A stretch of DNA of 64,000 bases, from positions 1-64,000 of the forward strand of contig FMBT01000058.1 of the NCBI GenBank assembly GCA_900095095.1, given 5' to 3'. Source of the stretch: Fragilariopsis cylindrus CCMP1102 (Eukaryota > Bacillariophyta > Bacillariophyceae > Bacillariales > Bacillariaceae). Positions within the stretch are counted from its first letter, which is position 1. The number at the start of each line of letters is the position of its first letter. Below the pieces are notes generated by a model. It was not told the origin of the DNA. It saw only the letters and a list, made by a program, of their open reading frames with translations, and did not search any database. The position numbers and the translations under genes were made by a program. Shown here in pieces: positions 57,308-64,000 of the stretch.

Positions 57308-58201
57308 ATGAGAAATTATTTACTATCATTCCATGCGGTCGTTTTTCGTTACTTTCTACTAATGGGATTGATTACGTCGACCGAATCCTTCTTAGTGTCC
57401 ACCGAGCACAAATTGTCTTCTTCTTCTGCGCAACTAACTTCGTCTGTTTTTCTACCATCCGCTCGACGAGGTAGTATGGACACGGTATCATCGGTATCAT
57501 CGGCATCTACGTCGTCGTTGTCGTTATCATCATCGCCATCGTCAACTTCCGAGAGGCCGTTATACGACGGAACCAATTACACATTTCCCGATACGACAAC
57601 TCCTGCTGGGGTTGCGGAAGTTTTAGAGGTATCATTCGTTCATGCTTGCATGCAACTTGCATCTGGCTACGTTGATATATTAAAAATGTTTATTGCCGCG
57701 TCTGTTGGGGCATATGAATCTGGCTTTCCTGTTGACAGTATCCAACATGAGTTGACTATGACATCAACAAATACTGCCAATAGACCATTAATGGATGAAG
57801 AAATAAAATTAAGACGAGATTGGTTTTGTGTTGTGTACCTAACGTTATCAGCCATGGAACATACATCGATGATACAATCCTCATCACCAACATCACTGTT
57901 GGCGGTCGATATATCAAAAGAGTCTATCCCCGATGACATAAAACAACGTTATGGAAAGTTGGTAGAAATAATTGGAGAAGCATACCGAAACGACAAACCT
58001 AGTTTGTCCATTGAAGAACTTACGGATGATTATTTCAATAACGATGACGGATTGAATCTGACTGAACTTGAAAAGGCGATCATCTTACAATCATTGAAAG
58101 TTGCAACGTTGACACCAATCGTAATAGAAGAATCAATAGAAGCTCGCGGTGGAGTAGCTGATGTCAAACCACCCACACCACCAATAGAAGGTGCATTTTA
58201 A
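57308..58201 (+). CDS. Unrecognised protein with plastid or secretory presequence
   Basis: A single clean exon of 297 residues. A hydrophobic signal (VVFRYFLLMGLI) is followed by TSTESFLVST, a Ser-Phe junction like an ASAFAP variant, and then a Ser/Thr-rich transit-like region to about 80. The mature part is helical and carries FVHACMQLASGYVDILKMF, RRDWFCVVYLTLSAMEHT and LTELEKAIILQSLKVATLTP. I do not know the family. The targeting signal and shared promoter with the CorC-like gene suggest a plastid role by inference only. Confidence 0.7.
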   Translation: MRNYLLSFHAVVFRYFLLMGLITSTESFLVSTEHKLSSSSAQLTSSVFLPSARRGSMDTVSSVSSASTSSLSLSSSPSSTSERPLYDGTNYTFPDTTTPAGVAEVLEVSFVHACMQLASGYVDILKMFIAASVGAYESGFPVDSIQHELTMTSTNTANRPLMDEEIKLRRDWFCVVYLTLSAMEHTSMIQSSSPTSLLAVDISKESIPDDIKQRYGKLVEIIGEAYRNDKPSLSIEELTDDYFNNDDGLNLTELEKAIILQSLKVATLTPIVIEESIEARGGVADVKPPTPPIEGAF

Positions 58202-58423
58202 AACAGGAAACGTTCTAGCTAGAAGAAATATTAAATCTGAGATTTTTTAAATTTTTTTTTTACCTTAATTCACTTTTTGGAATGATATATGCAATAATAC
58301 TTCTCGCAACAATTTATTATCCTCTTCTGTTTTGTTATAGATGAGTAAACCACGAACCAACACAAAAATCTAGAAGGATCGTAAAGTACGATTAACTACA
58401 AGTTTATGCTGTATGCATTGCAT

Positions 58424-58459
<36 letters not shown>

Positions 58460-59205
58460 TATTTGACTATACCAGGTAAATACAGAAAATGAAGACAGTT
58501 GTTTTTGTGGTTGATTTGGAATATATATATAGTTTTATTAACAATGAATGCCCACTTTAATAAATAACATCTTGTATAGATAAAAAAAAATAAGCCCTAG
58601 AACTGTATGATGTATCGCATCAGCTACTTATTTATAGTTGCAGTGTAATTGGTCTTCAGGATTTTTGATTCAATCACTGTTGGTATTGGAGAAAAGCTAA
58701 GAGGTCAAATAAGGTCTTCCTTTTAATTTTCCCTCCATTCCTTCCTCTTGTCATTTAATTCTAGCCATATTTCAGTCAAATTAATTGTACAGCAATAGAG
58801 GTATACGGATTACTGATAGTTAGTCCACTGCATGATGCATGAGGTGAGTGAGTATGTTTGTTTGCTGTTTGTTGTTTTGTGTCGCAAATTTTGTACGAAT
58901 TTCACACGACTCACCCATCGCTGTCGAGTTTGTCACGAATAAAAAATCAAGGCACGCTGCGCTACTCGAAAGCTTCGACGCTATCAACAGCTTCAAGCTA
59001 TTAGCTTTCAGATTAACGTTACTAGTACTTAATTAACTTTTTTGAATTTACAGCTAGAGAAATTCAAACACGATACTACGTAGTGAATACTACCTGTACA
59101 TCACGATTGATTGATTTGTCTATTTCGATATTGCTTCCTCTCACGAAAAAAAGGCCATTGGCACAGTAGCAAAGATAAACAGTCGAACAGTCCATTGAAT
59201 TCATT
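58202..59205. other. Intergenic with AT microsatellite
   Basis: This spacer holds an (AT)14 run at 58427-58454 and a smaller TATATATAT near 58522. No gene is seen. Confidence 0.5.
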
Positions 59206-60542
59206 ATGCCACCACGCCGTTCAAAGCGCAAAGCACCAATGTTAGATGCTCTTGGTGGTCGTCGCCGGTCGAAGAGGAAGCAAGCCTTGAGAGATGACGA
59301 CGAAAAAATATGGGGTAATGATTTTGTACGTTCTGGATGTTGCGTCGTTGTGTGTTTTGTTTCGTTGCTTGTTCGATGTCTGTACTCTGTACAGTACCTT
59401 GAATTCAATGCTGTGTGGAAATATCGAAGCCGATAATTATCATCATGAGATAATGTCATAACATCGTCATTCAAGCTAGTAACAAAATTTCTAACTTTTA
59501 CATTTTTTAACCTGCGTATTTGACTCTTATCACTTACGTTGTATGCAACCAATAGGGGATACTTCCAAGTGATTGATCCCACGTAGCTGCATCCGCTATT
59601 CCGGAGGGTACCCCTGGGATTCGTTTGTGGTAAGCTGGATTTACCGATACCAATATTTATAGATTCCTTTTTCTTTTCCCATTTTTTAATTTTCAGTGAT
59701 TCTTTCCGTGACGACTCACAACTAACAATACTCTCTCTCTTTTTTTTCTGCTTTCCTTCTTCTTCTTTTCCAAACAATAGGCTATCCAGTTGGTATTGGG
59801 GGTGAGCTGTACGGTGGTAGTATGTTCATCAAGAGTGCCGCTAGCGAGACTAACCAAGGAAAAGCTATTCAATCCATTAATGAGAAATGGGGAGGAACAG
59901 ATCGTACATGGAATGGAAGAGAAACTATTGGTGTACAAGTTTGCAAGAAAAAATATACTCCATTTATTTTCACCATCGAAACTACAGACGATGGGGAAGA
60001 GAATGACGCCAAGAACGGTAACGCTGCTGCCACAAGTACCGCTGCTAGCGGAACGACTACTACTGCTGGAAATGGTGGAAGGAAAAAGATTGTCAAGGTC
60101 GTTCGGGTTTTTGGTTGTCCGCATCATTCACAATTTCGTAAAGAAAAGATCGAATGCTACGGTACTCGAAAAGGTTGGGAAAACTTCGGTCAATGGTCAC
60201 TTCGAAAAGCGCAACAACTCGCAAGGAGAGAAACGAATCGATTGAACAATAAAAATAAAGATAATGGTGATGATTGTAGCAGTGAAGATACTAAACAAGG
60301 TATCAAATCGTTGCGTCGTCGTCGTCGTCGTCATCGTCGTCATCATCATCTAATGGCGGAAAGAACATCGCAAGCAACAACACATTGGCGGAACAAGTAA
60401 AGGCAATACCTCCAATTTGGACAATGAAGAAATTAAAACTATTTGTCACAATGGAAAATGTACTTGGAAAATGAAAGAAAAGTACGACAATGTATATAAT
60501 GAAATAATGGGTTACGGTTCGTCTAGTGAAGAAGATACATAA
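59206..60542 (+). CDS. Unrecognised basic protein with nuclear signals
   Basis: Exon 1 (59206-59314) encodes MPPRRSKRKAPM and GRRRSKRKQ, strong basic nuclear signals. A 466-base intron leads to exon 2 (59781-60542). Two missing bases, near 60309 and 60395, give 291 codons. The central part has GKAIQSINEKWGGTDRTWNG, TIGVQVCKKKYTPF and a Cys-His pair region VFGCPHHSQFRKEKIECYG. A Ser-rich tract and a tail with KTICHNGKCTWKMKEKY close it. I do not recognise the family. The long intron may hide another exon. Confidence 0.55.
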
Positions 60543-61915
60543 ACCAAAAACACAACAGCAACAAATAAAATTGAAACCCTGAGTCAAATAATATCTATTT
60601 ACTTTCAATCTACATCATGAGAGCATACATGTGCAATGACTATCGCTTGGTATTAACAGTAGTGTATATCAGACTAATATCTTCACAACATTTATGGATT
60701 GTACCCGATCTATATCTTGGATAATTGTGAAGATATTCTCTTTCCGTAATGACCTGGATACAGAAAATGAAATTTTACTTCATCTGGTGAACCTGGAAAG
60801 AAAAGAAAAGAAAACTGTGTACACACATACATATATGCATATCTAACAGATGGCTAGGGTTGAAGTTGTCGACGATGGTTTGGATAAAATTAGTACATCA
60901 ATTTAGTAAAAATAATAGTAATTGATATTTTTTGATTTAGAAATGTGTGCACAGCAGTTAGTGTGGGAACCAATATTTAATTTGGCAATGGAGGAAAACG
61001 AGATATAGTACAGTAACAGGACGGCAACTCCTTTGCATTTTTCTGTCTCGAGATACTCTTTGGTTTTACCAAATGTTGATGATTGCCATTTTTGCACTAC
61101 TGCATTGTGAATTGTTTACCCCCCCCCCCCCCCCCGGCTGTGATATCTCCATAAATACATGCAGAACACTTCAGTCATCAGCAGCCACTCTAGAAAGCAG
61201 ACAATGAAAAATTTGCAGATAAATAGTGTTTTGAGACCAAAAATAAAATAGCAACACGAAAACTTTAGGGTAGGCGACCCTCCCACCCGGCCCCCTTCCA
61301 TGGCACTTTATCATTGATTGTCAGGCAATCAGTAGTTAACCATATGAAGGAATTATAGTACAATTTACCATCAAACATTATTTTTGCTGTGTGATCATGT
61401 CCATTGTCATTATGTTTGAAGTTGGCATGATTGTTATTCAATTATTATCACACAGGATGTCTAAATAGAGATATTCGCTACTAATATTGTAACAAGCAAA
61501 CTACATGTTCGTGATATAATAACAGTTAAGTCTAAATGTGTTATGAATTCAATTAAAGAATAATGATGCCTCTGTCATAACTACTAATATACATTCAAAC
61601 ATATATAGGATATAGCTAGAATAGTTAGCTGTGGGGCGGATAGAAATTAGATTAGTTCCAATTGCGAAACAAAATAAATAAAAATAACTCCCCTTAATGG
61701 TGAGTATGAAACGACCCTTTTTGTGAAAAAATAAAAGTAATATTGCGACAACAACAATTAATTTAACAACAATGAGAGAACAGGGGGGGGGGGGAACGTA
61801 GTATTGTGACAACGGCACAACGAAAAGGATTCCGATTCTTACATATCTTCACGGGCAATATCTAGCGACACTAATAATAGAACTTGGACGGCAGTTGAAC
61901 TACCCATTATTAATC
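60543..61915. other. Intergenic with long C and G runs
   Basis: This 1.4-kb spacer contains a C17 run at 61119-61135 and a G12 run at 61783-61794. No gene is seen. Confidence 0.55.
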
Positions 61916-62915
61916 ATGACAACTTTACGTGAGGCAACTATGAATGATTTGCTCAAATTTAACAACGTCAATTTAGATGTTCTAACTGAAACCTACAATA
62001 TGTCGTTTTATTACCACTACTTGAGTAAATGGCCAGAAAGCTTTACTGTGGCAGAAGGCCCTAACAACAACAGCATTATGGGATACGTACTGGGCAAAGC
62101 GGAAGGGGATGATAAACTGTGGCACGGCCATGTTTCTGCTGTAACGGTGGCCCCTTCATATCGACGTTTGGGATTAGCTAAAACACTTATGGATGACTTT
62201 GAAAATTTGTGTGTCAATACCTATCAAGCGCACTTTGTTGATTTATTTGTACGATCATCAAATCATTTGGCACAAGAAATGTACGAAAAATTTGGTTACT
62301 CTAAATGTAAGTATAGGGCAAGAATAATTTGTATTTGTGTGTGTGTGTGTGTGTGTGTGTATCGTAGTCGTATTCCGTGTCAACTTTTACGGCATCGATG
62401 ATGTTTATATAATTCCCCATAGTCTTTTTAGAGAAGAAGAGAATGAACATCAAATCATGTTGTTGATATATTTAGTCTTAAAGACTTCTATTTCTGGATT
62501 CCCTAAACCACTGGAGTATTGTTGTCTCTTTTGATTAACTACCGTATTATTCACCAGATCGAAGGGTTCTTGGATATTATAGCGGAGAATCAGCCGAAGA
62601 TGCATTGGATATGTAAGTGGAAAATACACAACGAAAAAATTGGATAATATAAACGACGATCGAACATATATCAGACTTGTGTGTGTGTGTGTTTACAACA
62701 AAAGGAATTGGCGAGATCTATTCATTGAAACATTGACAACTCACTCCTAGGAAACATAATATTTTTTCAAACGAAATTATCACGAATGAATCGGGTTTGT
62801 TTATGTTCTGTCCAATTGTTGTTTTGGTAGGAGAAAGGCGTTACCAAGAGACAAAAACAAGGAAAGTGAAATACCTCTCGACCACGACGTTCACCCCCAT
62901 GAACTTGAATGGTAG
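61916..62915 (+). CDS. NAA20: N-alpha-acetyltransferase 20, NatB catalytic subunit
   Basis: NatB acetylates nascent proteins that begin Met-Asp, Met-Glu, Met-Asn or Met-Gln, at the ribosome. Exons 61916-62306, 62558-62612 and 62831-62915 join to 531 bases, 176 residues, the normal size. The signature MTTLR start, FNNVNLDVLTETYNMSFY, WPESFTVAE, the acetyl-CoA loop RRLGLA, FVDLFVRSSN and YRRVLGYYSG..EDALDMRKALPRD match the family almost throughout. The frame is clean. Both introns carry GT runs (62337-62360 and 62679-62692). Confidence 0.96.
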
Positions 62916-63099
62916 CACGAAATGAAGAGTTATAAGCTCTTTGGTGCGCGCGTGTATATCTACAATGCGATTATCATAAATGATCCCACTAAATGTATTT
63001 ATTAATACAATATTATTTTACAATTCAAAGAACGCGATTTTTCTTCTTGACTTTTAATGTAACATATTAAATTGTTATTATCATGTCATATCATACATA

Positions 63100-64000
63100 C
63101 TACTGTATTTGCTTGGATGGATGGATTTGGTGTACATCCGAATAAAAGCGTTTAGTTTTTGAAATGGAAACAAACCCATCTGTTGATGATGCTCTCAATT
63201 CCGCTTCGTAATCATCAGAAGGAGCTACATATGCATCCTCAGCTGGTAATTGAGTCCAAAAGTCAGAGTCATCTCGGAGATATGGGTGGATGTATTCTAA
63301 CGGTGCCAATACAGACGCCCCTAATGAATGAGACCGAGCTGGACTCCAACCACGTTCGGGATCCATGTTCGACAAACAGTCCTTAAATGGCATCTCTAAC
63401 GTCATAGAAAGGCAATTGAAGCGGGTTGCAATCTGGTTAGTTGCCACATTCAAATATTTACTAGCATCTTCAGGTGAATTGGGAGGAGGATACCCTATCT
63501 TTTGTTGCATGTCGCTGTTGGATCGTTGATATGCTGCCACAAATGCACCATGGAGAGATTCCATCCGCTTCCCCCAGTTAGGAGTCTTTTCTGCTCCACT
63601 GATGAAGTTGAAGGGGAGCTCTTCGTCACCATGAACATCTAAGAAAAAATCAACACCCGTTTCATCCATTTTCTTTAACACCGAATGAACTTCGGGGCTT
63701 CGTTCCAATGTGGGGGCTTCATAGAAACGTTTAGTATACCACTCTCTATTAAGATTAGCCCCACAGGCATTAGTCCGAAGATGACCACGAACAGCACCAT
63801 CGGGGCACATCAAAGGGACGATGTAAAATGTGTACATATCCGTCAATTTTTGAACTTGATCATCAACAACTCCATCTGAATCCAAACCCAGAAGACGAGT
63901 TAGCAGTCCTTCCGCATAATACCCTGCCATTGTCTCGCCGGGGTGTTGTCTATGAATGATCCAGCAAACCGTCTTTCCTTTACCTACCGTGATACAGTCT
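63100..64000 (-). CDS. M14 carboxypeptidase, cytosolic (CCP-like) type, partial
   Basis: This is a zinc carboxypeptidase of the M14 family, in the group with bacterial-type cytosolic carboxypeptidases and tubulin deglutamylases. The 5' part lies beyond the window. About 299 C-terminal residues are visible and open. Zinc ligands are in RQHPGETMAG (His and Glu) and FLDVHGDEELP (third His), and the catalytic Glu is in MTLEMPFKD. Other hallmarks are MCPDGAVRGHLRTNACGANL, NREW and LERSPEVHSVL. The 30-residue C-terminal extension after the fold is short and uninformative. The stop is TAG at 63100-63102. Confidence 0.9.
   Translation of the reverse strand, partial: DCITVGKGKTVCWIIHRQHPGETMAGYYAEGLLTRLLGLDSDGVVDDQVQKLTDMYTFYIVPLMCPDGAVRGHLRTNACGANLNREWYTKRFYEAPTLERSPEVHSVLKKMDETGVDFFLDVHGDEELPFNFISGAEKTPNWGKRMESLHGAFVAAYQRSNSDMQQKIGYPPPNSPEDASKYLNVATNQIATRFNCLSMTLEMPFKDCLSNMDPERGWSPARSHSLGASVLAPLEYIHPYLRDDSDFWTQLPAEDAYVAPSDDYEAELRASSTDGFVSISKTKRFYSDVHQIHPSKQIQ

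Noticed and set aside
9496-60542. Programmed -1 ribosomal frameshifting as the main explanation for the same-sign breaks
   Set aside because: Sites share no slippery heptamer in the correct phase and no common downstream structure, and ProRS would need four shifts in one exon. Kept only as an alternative to test.

Overview
The window looks like nuclear DNA of a diatom or a close photosynthetic stramenopile. It is AT-rich. Genes are broken by short GT-AG introns of about 100 to 300 bases. Three nuclear-encoded proteins begin with a signal peptide followed by a phenylalanine-led transit motif of the ASAFAP type (for example ASDAFVAP and VHAFAP), the signature of import into a secondary red plastid. 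Many products are ordinary eukaryotic housekeeping proteins, and none of the genes shows a bacterial operon layout. I cannot name the species.

Layout. Positions 1-8520 are gene-poor and repeat-rich: a CRE-like tandem array, a tRNA-derived SINE candidate, a heptamer minisatellite, small tandem duplications and one doubtful spliced gene. From 8521 on, genes are dense: RPS21 (-), prolyl-tRNA synthetase (+), a plastid DUF4079 membrane protein (+), a UPF1-like helicase (+), a plastid-type ITPase (+), a cyclin (+), OMA1 (+) and NDUFA11 (-). An AC-rich tandem-repeat locus lies at 28340-30403. Then come an acidic unknown (-), a MOB protein (-), a PA28-type proteasome activator (+), an inverted-repeat element, NDUFS6 (+), a TTD14-like NTPase (-), a secreted ankyrin protein (+), a small membrane protein (+), a TBC1D5-like Rab GAP (-), a large unknown (+), a plastid CNNM/CorC-type protein (-), a plastid-type unknown (+), a basic nuclear unknown (+), NAA20 (+) and an M14 carboxypeptidase (-, running off the right edge).

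How the genes fit together. They do not form one pathway. Protein synthesis and modification are represented by RPS21, ProRS and NAA20. Mitochondrial function is represented by OMA1, NDUFA11 and NDUFS6, the last two being complex I parts. Plastid functions include DUF4079, ITPase and the CorC-like protein. Cell cycle and trafficking are represented by the cyclin, MOB and the TBC GAP.

The strongest whole-window signal is technical or biological and needs a decision. Ten otherwise well-preserved genes contain fifteen reading-frame breaks, and every one has the same sign (one base missing). Adding exactly that number of bases makes each gene length divisible by three. Uncorrected deletion errors in the assembly are the simplest reading. 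The other notable signals are very small exons (9, 14, 15 and 20 nt), a TA-flanked MITE upstream of NDUFS6, the AC-rich locus, and a three-module ProRS.
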